NCBI RefSeq assembly: GCF_036324505.1
Contig: NC_086360.1
Coordinates: 12,828,293-12,892,292 of the forward strand
Direction of reading: 5' to 3'
Source: Eleginops maclovinus
Taxonomy: Eukaryota; Chordata; Actinopteri; Perciformes; Eleginopidae
DNA: 64,000 bases
The position numbers and the translations under genes are program-made. Shown in pieces: positions 31,382 through 43,165 of the stretch (its first letter is position 1; each line of letters opens with the position of its first letter). The notes beneath the pieces were generated by a model. That model did no database searches, was not told the origin of the DNA, and was given only the letters and a program-made list of their open reading frames with translations.

Positions 31382-31938
31382 TGTGGCGTCAAACTAGTGT
31401 GAGCATAGGACCAGTATCTGTGGAGGAACTCCAGGCCTGAAGGGGGCAGAGAGAGCTCACCCAGACACCCAACAGACAGGATGCAACCCATGTTTCTGGA
31501 GGGACCGATTTCACCTGCGAACCTCAAATCAAGCATGAGTATAAAATGTTTGGAGTTAGCTCGGCGAGCCCTCTTTGCTCGGTCTCCTCAGCCTACTGAC
31601 AGCTCATGTTCAACCACAGACGCAACTGGTATGGACTTCAAATATTTAGTTTGAAAGAATCATTTGTTTGCTGTTTTCTGTTTGATTTTGATCTGTTTTG
31701 AATTTAAATGAGATGTTTAGTTTAATGATCATGATTGATGCGTACTGATGCATACTTTTGTTTCTTAAAGGTTATCAACCTATTCTTCCTCTGGAATTTC
31801 ACTTTGTGCCATCAATCTGAAAGAAAATAAATCACCAGAACGGAACAGAGTTGTCCCCTTGCATTATTTGTGTTGAACAAGCCGTTTTCAAGTTCGGGCA
31901 GAGCTGAATCTGAATCTTAACATCTGGATAACTTGACA
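31382..31938 (+). repeat. 3' LTR of the BEL/Pao element
   Basis: 557 bp, TGTGG...GACA, about 99% identical to the 5' LTR apart from the 11-bp indel. Confidence 0.92.
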
Positions 31939-31943
31939 AACAC

Positions 31944-32788
31944 CAAAAGTGTATGTCTTTGTCATTATGTATATCGTGCTGTGTGTATATATTTGTTCTT
32001 GTACTATGAACAGTACACACATGGCTGCCTGAGTTGGCTGTAAGTGGATTTCTTCACACATATTTGTAGCAGCAAGTGCAGTCCTCAGATCTGGAGCCAG
32101 ACTCTGTCACAGTATATCCGGATAGAAAGGCTTTTAGGGATTATGAATCTGATCCCAGGTCAGCCGGGTGTTTAACTGGAGCAGTGACGCTGCTTGTGTA
32201 AAATGTGAAGCTGGATTAAGAGCTGTGATCTGTACTGCTCTAAATTAATGTAAAAATAACACGCATTAGGACGAAGCTGCAACGAGAACATCTCATCAGT
32301 GTGTGAGGAAAGCTATAATTACTCATTACATACTTTAAAATATATGATCAACATCTAAAAATATAAAGCAGTTTTATTTAAAGACTCAGCAGTGTATTCA
32401 TTTGTATAAAATGATCTCCTATCTCCTTTAAAATGCTGATGATAGGGAATAATATAATAATATTGTTCTCCTAAATCGCCATTTTGCATTATGGACCCTT
32501 TTTCTGTTTTTACCTATTTTTTGCTTATATTATATTGTTATACTTACATGGTTGTATTTGTTGGGTCACTTACTAATATTTAAAAAGTTATTTTTTAGCA
32601 TTCTTACTTTGGTAAAATGCATTAAAAAAAATGTTGGACAATTTACTATTTGGTGTATATTTAGGATTCAGTATATTATTTATTTTTCTTCTTCAGTGCA
32701 TGCAACTAAATGACAAAGAAAAATAAATATAAACTGAATAGTAACACATCAGGCCTCCTAATTTTTCCTTTCGTCTTATTCTTTACAG
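31944..32788. other. AT-rich spacer upstream of the Shadoo-like gene
   Basis: No coding exon seen. The far end is a pyrimidine tract TCTTATTCTTTACAG ending at 32788, a good splice acceptor, so this stretch probably includes an intron in the 5' UTR of the Shadoo-like gene. Confidence 0.5.
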
Positions 32789-32796
32789 ATTATAAA

Positions 32797-33321
32797 ATGA
32801 CGTCTTGCCTGCAGCGCCCCCTCCTCTTAGCGGCCCTCTGCCTGCTGCTGCTCGCTACTCTGCTGCCCAGCGCTGAGGCCCGGCGGGGAGGCGGAGGTTT
32901 TGGAGGTGGGTTTGGCCGAGGAGGAGGTGGAGGCCGGGGCTGGGGCCGTGGTGGCGGCCAGGTCTACAGACCGGTGCAGAGCAGCGGTCCCAGTGCAGGG
33001 AAAGTAGCAGGGGCCGCTGCAGCGGGGGCCATAGGGGGAGCCATGATCGGCTCTGCCCTCAGCCGCCCTGGATATGGAGGAGGATATGGAGGAGGCTATG
33101 GAGGAGGATATGGTGGCGGATATGGGGGATATGGAGGGGGGTATGGTTACCCAAGATATGGTGGTGGCGGCTATGGACCCAGGCCCGGCTATGACCCAGA
33201 GGGCTCTGGGGACATGGAGTACTACGCCGGGGCCTCCAGTGGCCCCATCTACAACAGCATCATCGTTGTAATTGGCTCCCTGATGTCCCTGCTGATGGGA
33301 CACTGGGCAGCAGGCCTGTAA
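32797..33321 (+). CDS. sprnb: Shadoo 2-like (shadow of prion protein) GPI-anchored protein
   Basis: A 174-residue protein of the prion superfamily, predicted to be secreted and GPI-anchored at the cell surface; Sho2 is known from fish. Seen: signal peptide with a Leu-rich core (residues 1-28, cleaved about at SAEA/RRGG), an Arg/Gly (RGG-like) tract, a hydrophobic Ala/Gly segment VAGAAAAGAIGGAMIGSAL (about 70-88) matching the prion and Shadoo hydrophobic core, then tandem GYGGG units, an acidic PEGSGDMEYY and a hydrophobic C-terminus (IIVVIGSLMSLLMG) as GPI signal. There are no globular-domain cysteines, as in Shadoo. One coding exon, start eight bases after a splice acceptor, as in prion genes. 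I chose this ATG over an in-frame ATG at 32710 because it opens the signal peptide and follows the acceptor. The b/2 paralogue name is inferred from its place beside the prion genes. Confidence 0.85.
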   Translation: MTSCLQRPLLLAALCLLLLATLLPSAEARRGGGGFGGGFGRGGGGGRGWGRGGGQVYRPVQSSGPSAGKVAGAAAAGAIGGAMIGSALSRPGYGGGYGGGYGGGYGGGYGGYGGGYGYPRYGGGGYGPRPGYDPEGSGDMEYYAGASSGPIYNSIIVVIGSLMSLLMGHWAAGL

Positions 33322-33770
33322 AAGGAGAGATGTCATCAACAAACCTCCTGTAGAAATATGTTCAGATAGTTTTCAACCGAATGTTTCCCACATTCACATT
33401 CCTCTTTCTAAGTGTTCAGTCTTTTTATACTTTTGATGATTGTATTAATGATCAAAATGTTTTATCCATAAGGAATCTGTGAAGATAGCCCAGGTATAAA
33501 TGACATGTGTAGTTAGGTTAAGACTACCTCAAGAAGTCATGTGAGGAACAGTTTAAAGAGCAGCTGCACATTTGTTATGATCATGCCATTTATCAGTATT
33601 TTACGTAACAAGTGTGTTTTTAGTTTTTTAATCTCTGCATAATGGAAATGTTACACTTTCAGAACATTGCTTGTGTATTTATATTTGACCTAATTAAAGT
33701 TTTTATTTAAAAATGTTAAAAGTGTTTCCATGTTTATTATTATTTAAATAAAAAAGCGTTAGAACTAAAA
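33322..33770 (+). other. sprnb: 3' UTR of the Shadoo-like gene
   Basis: ATTAAA at 33693-33698 and AATAAA at 33747-33752 are candidate polyadenylation signals, 370-430 bases after the stop codon. Confidence 0.55.
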
Positions 33771-35688
33771 TGTGTGTTGTATTTTATTTTGAAAAAAAAC
33801 TGAAGTTTTTTCTTTATTGAAAAGTCACAGACAAAGAGCTTCCAGGTCATGTGACTCAAAATCAATCCAGCATTTTATTTCTACACTAAGCAAGTAGGAC
33901 ACACCTGTTTATGGGATTTAGGCACTTCCTCTATATTATATAATTATCCTTATGAAAAATAGAAGAACTGAAATCCACATTTTATCTTCATTGTTAAGTT
34001 TGTCTCTGAGGTTTTGACCTGAGTCCCTTTGCCGCGCGTCTTCCCTTCTGTCTCCCCATTTCTCAAACGGCACTATATTAAACGCACTGGTTGCCCAAAA
34101 AAATCTTTTAAAAAATAGAAATAACAATTGTTTACTGAAGTATAATACAACTGAAAACAATATGACCCTTTAGAGCAGGAAAGATGCAGTATGTAAAACT
34201 AAAGTCCATTAAAGTCCACTGTGCATTGAAACATTACATTAGGCTTGTTATTTCATCGACATATTAAAACCCTGAGGCGCCCTGGAACAGCCAGCAGACT
34301 TCAGTCTCAGCTTGCTGCAATCCAATCAAATAACACCTGGTGTTTGCTTTCTATTCTGTCCTTCAAAATCTGATACAACCTGCTTTCACATTCAGCAATC
34401 ATTCTTTATTAGAGCTGAAACACAGAGAAGAGTTGACCCATCCTTCGTTTAGTTCCATAGAGTGAACATATAAAGTGTAGTTCTACATTTGACACTCCTG
34501 CTCTGGCTGATTATTAGTTTCCTGTGAACCTGAAAATCTAAATCCAGGTTGAACTGCTACATTTTGTAAAATTCTCAGGCTTTACCGATTGTAATCAGAC
34601 ATTAAACAACTTGAGCTCAATTAACCACCTATACCATCAAATTGATTCCCATAAAAGCATTCCATATAATGCTTGTTTTCAACATTTCTACAGCCTAATT
34701 CAGTCGAAAAACAAGAATCAAAACATCTTCATGAGTAGGTTTAGAAGATTTATTAAGACAAGCAAAAAATGCAAGTCGACCCTCAGCATTCAGTAGAAGC
34801 TCCAGCAGCACATTCGATGTGATCCTTCACAGTAAAAGGCATACTTTGCTTTAAATATGTTACATTTGCATGTTCAAATACATTCAAAGCCAGACACTCT
34901 AGCATAGCGTACACATAAAACACATTAGAGGTACACCTTGGGGTTTATCATGATGTGGTTCAACAGTCAAAAACAAGCTTTGGCTTTTAGCTCAGTGATT
35001 GTCGCTGAAATGTGAGTCACCTGGTTTGGAACGTAACTTGTACCTTCAGCATTTCCATTTGACGCTAACTTACTTTGTTTTTTTCTTAATCTTGTTTTAT
35101 CCATAATTCAAAGACATTCAGTCTACTGTTATAAAGGAGTGAACAAAGTAGAAACTATTCGCTTTTAAGAAGCTTCGAATCAGAGGACTTTTTGTCAAGC
35201 AGTAACAAAAATGTAGTAGTTGACATCTTAAAGATAGATTTTTGAAGCTCAATCTTAAAGCTAAATTTAAAGAAGACCGTAATAATTCATTTTTGTGAAT
35301 ACTAAGTTATTTTACTTTTGACACTTTAAGTACATTTCGCTAATAATAGTCACATACTTTTCCAAGGTTTTGAATCCAAGACTAGTATTCACAGTGTGGT
35401 GTTACTAGATTCAATATTTAAGTACAGATCTTAAATGTTTCTCCCACCACTGCAAGGAAATGGACAAAGTAATAAATGGAGAAATCATGAGTGAAAAGGT
35501 GTTTATCCTATATAGATAGAAAAGGCTGAATCAGCAGAGAGGATTTTATACCATCACGGAGGTGGCAATGTTTTTATTGAGCTAAAACTGCTCATTTTTA
35601 ATATATTGTATTTAGAAATTATCCTGCGTGTTCGCATAACTGGGTCTCACTCTGTGACATTGTGAAATTCGCCATGACCTAGGAAATG
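33771..35688. other. Intergenic DNA with a decayed MITE end
   Basis: No coding segment seen. About 35290-35452 carries CACTTTAAGTACATTT and ends TCCCACCACTG, the end of the same AAGTAC-type fish repeat as at 22058. Confidence 0.5.
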
Positions 35689-35690
35689 TA

Positions 35691-37295
35691 CAGTGGGGCA
35701 AAAAAGTATTTAGTCAGCCACCAATTGTGCAAGTTCTCCCATTTAAAAAGATGAGAGAGGCCTGTAATTTTCATCATAGGTATACCTCAACTATGAGAGA
35801 CAGAATGAGAAAAAAAAATCCAGAAAATCACATTGTAGGATTTTTAATGAATTAATTGGTAAATTCCTCGGTAAAATAAGTATTTGGTCACCTACAAACA
35901 AGCAAGATTTCTGGCTCTCACAGACCTGTAACTTCTTCTTTAAGAGGCTCCTCTGTCCTCCACTCGTTACCTGTATTTATGGCACCTTTTTGAACTCGTT
36001 ATCAGTATAAAAGACACCTGTCCACAACCTCAAACAGTCATACTCCAAACTCCACTATGGCCAAGACCAAAGAGCTGTCAAAGGAGACCAGAGACTAAAT
36101 TGTAGACCTGCACCAGGCTGGGAAAACTGAATCTGCAATAGGTAAGCAGCTTGGTGTGAAGAAATCAACTGTGGGAGCAATTATTAGAAAATGGAAGACA
36201 TACAAGACCACTGCTAATCTCCCTCGATCTGGGGCTCCACGCAAGATCTCACCCCGTGGGGTCAACATGATCACAAGAACGTTGAGCAAAAATCCCAGAA
36301 CCACACGGGGGGACCTAGTGAATGACCTGCAGAGAGCTGGGACCAAAGTAACAGAGGCTACCATCAGTAACACACTACGCCGCCAGGGACTTAAATCCTG
36401 CAGTTCCAGACGTGTCCCCCTGCTTAAGCCAGTACATGTCCAGGCCCGTCTGAAGTTTGCTAGAGGGCATTTGGATGATCCAGAAGAGGATTGGGAGAAT
36501 GTCATATGGTCAGATGAAACCAAAATAGAACTTTTTGGTAAAAACTCAACTCGTCGTGTTTGGAGGAGAAAGAATGCAGAGTTGCATCCAAAGAACACCA
36601 TACCTACTGTGAAGCATGGGGGTGGAAACATCATGCTTTGGGGCTGTTTTTCTGCAAAGGGACCAGGACGACTGATCCGTGTAAAGGAAAGAATGAATGG
36701 GGCCATGTATCGTGAGATTTTGAGTGAAAACCTCCTTCCATCAGCAAGGGCACTGAAGATGAAGCGTGGCTGGGTCTTTCAGCATGACAATGATCCCAAA
36801 CACACCGCCAGGACAACGAAGGAGTGGCTTCGTAAGAAGCATTTCAAGGTCCTGGAGTGGCCTAGCCAGTCTCCAGATCTCAACCCCATAGAAAATCTTT
36901 GGAGGGAGTTGAAAGTCCGTGTTGCCCAGCGACAGCCCCAAAACATCACTGCTTTAGAGGAGATCTGCATGGAGGAATGGGCCAAAATACCAGCAACAGT
37001 GTGTGGAAACCTTGTGAAGACTTACAGAAAACGTTTGACCTCTGTCATTGCCAACAAAGGGTATATAACAAAGTATTGAGATGAACTTTTGTTATTGACC
37101 AAATACTTATTTTCCACAATAGTTTGAAAATAAATTCTTTAAAAATCCTACAATGTGATTTTCTGGATTTTGTTTTCTCATTTTGTCTCTCATAGTTGAA
37201 GTGTACCTATGATAAAAATTACAGGCCTCTCTCATCTTTTTAAATGGGAGAACTTGCACAATTGGTGGCTGACTAAATACTTTTTTGTCCCACTG
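35691..37295 (+). mobile_element. Tc1/mariner (Tc1-like) DNA transposon
   Basis: A 1605-bp element with TA on both sides (35689-35690 and 37296-37297). Both ends begin CAGTGGG[G/A]CAAAAAAGTATT and continue as long inverted repeats of roughly 200 bp, with an inner copy of the CAAATACTTATTTT motif, as in the IR/DR class of fish Tc1 elements. The two ends are nearly identical and only one stop interrupts the transposase, so this copy is fairly young. Confidence 0.95.
36057..37079 (+). pseudogene. Tc1 transposase with one early stop codon
   Basis: From the ATG at 36057 the frame reads 13 residues (MAKTKELSKETRD) and meets TAA at 36096-36098. It then stays open in the same frame to the natural end at 37077-37079. 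After the stop come the helix-turn-helix part ([19 protein letters not shown]), a basic linker ([12 protein letters not shown]) and the DDE domain: VIWSDETK, the HDNDPKHTA motif and [11 protein letters not shown], giving the D,D34E pattern. Translation from a later ATG at 36156 would give 307 residues but lose the first DNA-binding helices, so activity is doubtful. Confidence 0.92.
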
Positions 37296-37297
37296 TA

Positions 37298-37918
37298 TAC
37301 ATCATGTGATGTTCAATGTGTTTTCAACCTGGACATGTTTCTATTTAAAACGGTCTGATGCGGTTAAACCTCCAGAGAAGACCTTTAATTGATTATTTAT
37401 GTAATCAGCTTTTATATATATTGAAAACAAAAGTCTTGTATAAGTCTTATGAACTGTACTGTACATATCCAGATTTGCAGGTTTAGCAACAATAAACTCA
37501 TCTTGTAATTCGAGGACATTAAATCAATAGCTCATGGTTACATCAGAGGGGTTTAAGAGCACTTCCGCAGTCACATCCCAGCCAGGGACACAAGAAGAAG
37601 GCAACACATTGGATAAAAGAGAGGAAGGAGAAGAGTATAAAACAATATCAGAACATATACAACACACAGCTCATGGAAAATGGTAAACACAACATACATA
37701 AATAATAAAGGAAAGAAAAGCACACTTTGTTTTGCATTGATGCCAAAGTAGGCAATTTAAGGAATGTTAGAGAACATCATGCATACTATGGTCTGTGTTT
37801 AGAGTCTGTTCATTCAAAGAAAGAAAGACAGACCAATATTATAATCAGTGTTTTATGTGAGTTTCTGTATTTCACTGGGACTTATATGATGAATTCTATT
37901 CATGTTTTAAGCTACAGC

Positions 37919-37964
<46 letters not shown>

Positions 37965-38600
37965 AATATGATACATTACAAATGCTCAGCCATGCTCATA
38001 GTGTAAAACCTCCCTAAAGCACAGGTATTTGTAAAAGTAGACAAATAGAATAATAAATAAGTTAAACTCCGGTATAAATTGATACTTTGCTTGAGTCACA
38101 CAGTCCTCCAACATCAATATCCCTGGAATTAATATAATAATATCTCACAGAAAAAGCACATGTCCACATTATCAATGCAGCATCACTATGGCAGAGCAAG
38201 AAGCCCCCACAGGTACAAACTATCCTACCAACCCTAACCCTCTCTTGCTTTTTCCTCTGACACAAAAGAAAAACATCCACAAGGACCAGGTTTCACATCA
38301 CAAACAAAGAAGGGATAGGTAAAAGTTCTCTGCCTATAAACCATCAAAAGCTAGGAGTACCATTAATGGCCACTCACTCTCGCAGATCAGGAAACTGGAA
38401 GTGCAATTCATTTCTCTCTTTCATGTCTAACCTTTTCCCCTCGTTTCCTTGAATCACATTTCAAAGAGTGCAACGGATGTCTCGATCAAATCTGAGCCAT
38501 TAAATATTGAGCCACTGATAACAAGCGGCACAGTGTTCTTTTTAAACAGCTGAAAATGTAATAGCTCTGCAAGGCATTAAGAAAAACAGTCCCTGCATCC
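37298..38600. other. Intergenic DNA, no gene seen
   Basis: AT-rich sequence between the Tc1 element and the 3' end of the first prion gene. Only short unrelated open frames. Confidence 0.55.
37919..37959. repeat. (AGT)n microsatellite
   Basis: About thirteen AGT units, with one imperfect unit at the end. Confidence 0.9.
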
Positions 38601-38617
38601 AAGCTGTGTCTATGTGT

Positions 38618-38950
38618 TTTATTTTATTTTTTAAGAAATAAAGTATTACAAAACAAATCCTCTCTGTTATGGGAAAGCTGTGTGACAGCTGCAGAAAAAT
38701 AGAGGATTGGATCATGCTTACTAGCTCAAAACAGTCAAATATGCTTTTCTCAGCCCAGAGATCTCTGAGATCAGGCAACTGTGTGCCAGCTGTGTGGTCA
38801 AGCACATGCATGGGGATCTAATGCCTGAATATAAAGAGAAAGTAAAAGTAGAAATCAACAAAAAAAAGTCTATAAAAAGGTAGCAGGTTTCTCTCTCCCT
38901 AATCGTTTCCTGGATTTAACATTCTCCTCACTTTAATGTAAACTAGCGCT
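38618..38950 (-). terminator. 3' UTR and polyadenylation signals of the first prion gene
   Basis: On the minus strand two overlapping AATAAA signals lie at 38623-38628 and 38618-38623, about 325 bases after the stop codon. Confidence 0.5.
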
Positions 38951-40122
38951 TCAGTGCAGCAGCATTAGCATGTTGGTACTTAGGAGCATCATTGTGGCAC
39001 TGGTGACCACAGCTAACCCTGGCGAACCCACTAGTCCCTGAACACCACTGATCTGTTTCCTCAAGTACTTTTCAGAGTAGACCAAGTACAGCTCCAAGCA
39101 TCTCCTGGCCTGCATCTGCTCCATCAGGGCCGGGTATCCGATCTCAACGATGCTGACTGTATCCTCTTCATCAGCGCTGTTGGGAACCTGTGATGCTGGG
39201 GGCACAGGATTAGCTTCAGGCAGGTTAAGAGGGCGTGGAGTTGAAGGTGCAGGGTTTGACGAGTTATCTGCTGCTGTGTTGTTCGTCTCTGTTGGGTTGC
39301 TCCCTGGTCCAGAGACGGTGGTTGAGGTGGTCGCAGCTGGTTGGTTGTTTGTCTTTGGATTCTCCGCCCGCAGAATGTCTGTTCTCTTCATGCAGGAGTC
39401 CATGTAGCTATCATAGGTTTCAGGAGGTTGGCTGTATTTGTAGTCTCTGCTATAGTCGTTGGTATCAGTGGACTTGGAACCATATTTCTTGTACATGTAG
39501 TTGTTGTAGTACTGCTCCTCCTGGGAGTTGTGGAAGTTGAAGGGAGGACGGGGGAACCTCCCTAGCCCGTAGCCCAGAGCCATCCCTACCATAACCCCTC
39601 CACCTGCTGCCAATGCCGCACTGCGTCCAAACCCTCTGGACCTATCAGAGGGATACATGCCCATTGACTGAACTGAGTGGGAAAAGGGAGAGCCGCCCCG
39701 AGCACCATAGCCCCCATATCCATAACTACCACCATATTGTGGGCTCAGGACTTTGTTGTTTGGGTTTCTGTTAATATATCCACCTCCATAACCTCCTCCA
39801 TAGGGGGAGCCCCCTGCTGGGTACTGGTGAGGGTAGCCTCCAGCCGGCTGACGGGGGTAACTACCTGGATAGCCCGGTCTGCCTGACTGTGGGGGGTTAC
39901 CGCCCTGATTGGTTTGTCCAGGCTGTCTGGGGTATCCACTCTGAGATTGGAACCCTGGTTATTTTTGTTGCCTGTATTGCTGTTAGTGTTGCCTCGGTTA
40001 GGTGTGGAGCCCTTCTTTGAGCCGAAGCCGAAGCTTTTCCCAAAGCTGCCTCCTCTCTTGGCCATTGAATAATGAAACAAAAGAAGGGAGAGACACAGCA
40101 GAGATAATGGATTCAGCTTCAT
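38951..40122 (-). CDS. prnp: Teleost prion protein, proximal copy, with N-terminal frameshift
   Basis: GPI-anchored cell-surface glycoprotein of the prion family. ATG at 40122-40120, seven bases after a splice acceptor (CTACAG), as in all prion genes. Seen in order: signal peptide (residues 1-about 22), basic Gly/Lys/Asn stretch, Gly/Tyr/Pro repeats, conserved [14 protein letters not shown], hydrophobic core [20 protein letters not shown], first half of the globular domain with the first Cys (SYMDSCMKR), an Asn/Thr/Pro-rich insert with NNT and NSS sequons, helix-3 segment [22 protein letters not shown] with the second Cys, and a hydrophobic GPI tail. Total 1172 bases, one short of 391 codons: the frame breaks at about 39951-39956, where the signal-peptide frame and the core frame no longer join. 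This is either a real null allele or pseudogene or a one-base sequence error. All the rest is open. Confidence 0.88.
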
Positions 40123-41652
40123 CTTCGCCCTGTAGGGAGTCAGGGAGAGAAAGGAAAATGAAGAATTATAATTCGAGATACTGATTCTTAGGTTTCGAAA
40201 TATAAACCTAATATTATAAATATTTTCACACAGATAAATACAAATGACCTTAAAGTGCAGTAGAAACGTATTATTGTGTAAATTACAAAGCACACCAGAA
40301 GTACATACACAAGGTTTCTGTAAAAACAAAATCAATTTCACATTGTTGTTTTTTGTGTTTTAATGAATGTCTTAATTAGTTTTCTCTATTTTATGATAGT
40401 CTATGTCTGTCCTAAACTCCTTTTTCACTTCACTGCACCTAACACAAGTTTCCTCAAGAAACCTTTCTGGGCTTCAAGTCAGTTCTTCAGGTCACTTCTT
40501 ATTGAAGCTATTAGAAGTAATAAACCATTGAATTAAGTTCACACTCTCAATATGTCCTTGCAACGCAGTGCCTTACCTACCCTGTTCACCACATGGTTTC
40601 AACACAGATCTGAGAGTCTAAAATAGGTTTCCAGGTTGGCTTGAAATAGCACTGCGATCTAAAAAGGGGAAGAATGGATATTTCAAAATGTATATATTTT
40701 ATATGGAAAAAAATATGGCAACTTTCTCATATAGGCTAGCTGCATATTACAGGAAGTACCAGGATCCACACTTGGCAGACAATTTACAATAAACAGCAAC
40801 TGCCTGCTAGTGGCAATATAAAGAAAGGAAGCAAATAGCATTTTAACTAAACTTGCAATAAACACTCTGTTGCCTCTTAATCCACTGTATTTCAACAGTT
40901 ATAAATGTATACGACAAGAAATATGTATCACATCTATCTGAGAGTTTGTGTTTTTCAGTAGTTATAGCTAATTTAAGTGCTGTCCACCAAAATGGAGAAA
41001 TCTATTATTTCTGTATGCCTTATTGTGGGCAATGTTGCCAATCAATGAGCAAGACTGAATAATGGTTTGGTTTTGTTGGGGTCAAAATCTCTTGTCTATC
41101 CATCACAATAAATTAACATGTAATACGGTTACAAATATCATGATAGAGACTTTGATTCAGGGTTACAACAATTGTGTTGTCGTTTAGTCAGCTTTCTTTT
41201 ATCACAGAGAAAAGCACATAAACATTTCCAAAAGCCCATCATGACATCTTTAAATTCCTTGTTTTATCAGTTAACTCATAGTGTAATCTGTTGTCAGTCC
41301 ACTCGCTCCTGGATTATAATGGTACTGTTTCAAACACAAGCATTATGTTTATAGATGCCTCTTGCAGTTTCAGTGGTCAATTTAAGTACAAGGCTTTGTT
41401 TAAATTCAAATTGAAGGTACATGTGGTGAGTATTTTCTGTTCATGCCACTTTCTCCTTCTAATCCACTATATAGGCTTGTAGTTTGTGTTGTACTTCACT
41501 TAATTTATCCGACAGGTGTGGTCACTTTACAAATTAGGATTTTTTCCAGACAAAACATATGATATTTGGTTATTTGTTAATACTTCCTCCATCTATTCTA
41601 ACCAGTCAGTGTATGTCTATGTAGGCGTTGCAGGAGCAGGACAATAACACAT

Positions 41653-41666
41653 GGGGGGGGGGGGGG
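41653..41666. repeat. G14 homopolymer
   Basis: Fourteen consecutive G inside the predicted 5' UTR intron of the first prion gene; a likely length-variable site. Confidence 0.85.
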
Positions 41667-41951
41667 TCTAGACAAAACAAACCAGGCACGGATCTTATTA
41701 TTAATAAAACACGTTACATAGCGTACTGTAGACCTAGACAGAGAATAATACTGACCTTGTGTTAATGTGGCCTGCTTACTGCGACTGCATTTATCCCGTT
41801 AAAACATGGCGTCGCAAATGTGCAGTTATTAAGCTAAACACACTAGGTTGAGCTACGGGTTTATTACAGTCGCATGAGGTAAATACAATTTGCATTTCAA
41901 TCCCAAAAGCAGGAGAGTGTGCAGTTACTTTAAATAAAGGACTAGTCTTAC

Positions 41952-42180
41952 CTGGACTGGTGACAGTTCTGTTTTTCTGCGTAGAGTCCCGCAGGTCGTG
42001 CCCAGCAGTGAAATGTTGATGTACCTAAAACGTCTCTAGGATACTGGATGATTTCAATGACGTAAGACAAGAGGGTCGCTGGGGGGAGGGTTTCATTTGA
42101 CACATTTCCCAGCAACCTGCACCCCAGAGGAAAATCCCTACGCCTTGATAAATAGTACGTCCCTACACGTGGAGGCAAAT
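41952..42180 (-). promoter_or_regulatory. Predicted promoter and 5' UTR exon of the first prion gene
   Basis: On the minus strand, exon-like sequence ending CACCAGTCCAG is followed by GTAAGA (donor at 41951-41950). Upstream are a CRE-like TTACGTCA (about 42058-42066) and a TATTTAT element near 42150. The spacing would give a short 5' UTR exon and an intron of about 1.8 kb before the coding exon, the usual prion gene plan. Start site is inferred. Confidence 0.5.
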
Positions 42181-43041
42181 GCACTTAAGGTGGTACACTA
42201 CAGGTAAATATCGTGTTTTCATGCAATGGTCAATTTTGGGATTTTGCCTCCTTAACATGTGTTCTTTCAAACTAGTGGATAGAAAAAATATTCAAAATAC
42301 ATCTAAGGGTGTTTACTTTAGTACACTCCACTCCACAAATGTCTATTTGCCCGGCACATTTCTTCTAAATTCACCAAATTTCAGGAAACGAATTGTTTTG
42401 ATCCATAATAAACTCCCTTGTGCTAATGTAAGTAATCAAGTGGGAAAGTTTCATCGGGATATAGTGTTGTTGTTTTAACCGGTTCCCCTGGAATACACAA
42501 TACATCTCTGGAAGTTTCTCGAAATTATTTTGCTGAGCCAGAAAGTGTCACTTCACTAGGCATAACATAGGCCTATCCAAGTTTCTTGTTCTATTTTCTT
42601 TCTAATGTAAAAAGTGCGCAAGTGTTAAAAGATTTAAATATTTTTTAATTCCTGCCAAATCCTTTGGGTTTGAAAAAAAATGTTTATGTTGTAAACTAGA
42701 TGACAAAAATACCCATAAAAGTCATCTGAGTGACTTATTACATTAATGAAAACAGCTGATGACACCACCTGCTGGCCAAGTCCTGCAATACAGATTTGAA
42801 AATGCATTACTATATGAACCTAAAACCAACTGTTTTTATAAATTAGGAAGCAGTCATGACAGTTAATAACAGCAACTTTATTTCAGTTAATATATCGGAT
42901 CAAATAACCCATTATTGTGACTTTCTGAAGGTAATAGGTAATAAACATGTGTTGTTGTGAACATAATGTTTTACTGCTCTTACATCAGATGTAAATAATG
43001 AATTAGAGATCTTGCACTTTAGGAGCTACATAAAAACTGCA

Positions 43042-43165
<124 letters not shown>

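Larger units (their letters stand above)
27679..31938 (+). mobile_element. BEL/Pao LTR retrotransposon lacking RT and RNase H
   Basis: A 4.26-kb element between rassf2 and the Shadoo-like gene, flanked by the 5-bp duplication AACAC (27674-27678 and 31939-31943). LTRs start TGTGG and end GACA. Between them lie gag, a CCHC/Cys-rich stretch, an aspartic protease and an integrase with the extra C-terminal domain typical of BEL/Pao. The order protease then integrase without any RT or RNase H shows an internal deletion near 30250-30275. Several frameshifts are also present, so it is non-autonomous. A purine tract AAGTGGGAGG at 31372-31381 directly precedes the 3' LTR. Confidence 0.93.

Noticed and set aside
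32710..32796. Upstream in-frame ATG extending the Shadoo-like protein by 29 residues
   Set aside because: A splice acceptor at 32788 lies between it and the signal peptide, so this part is intron.
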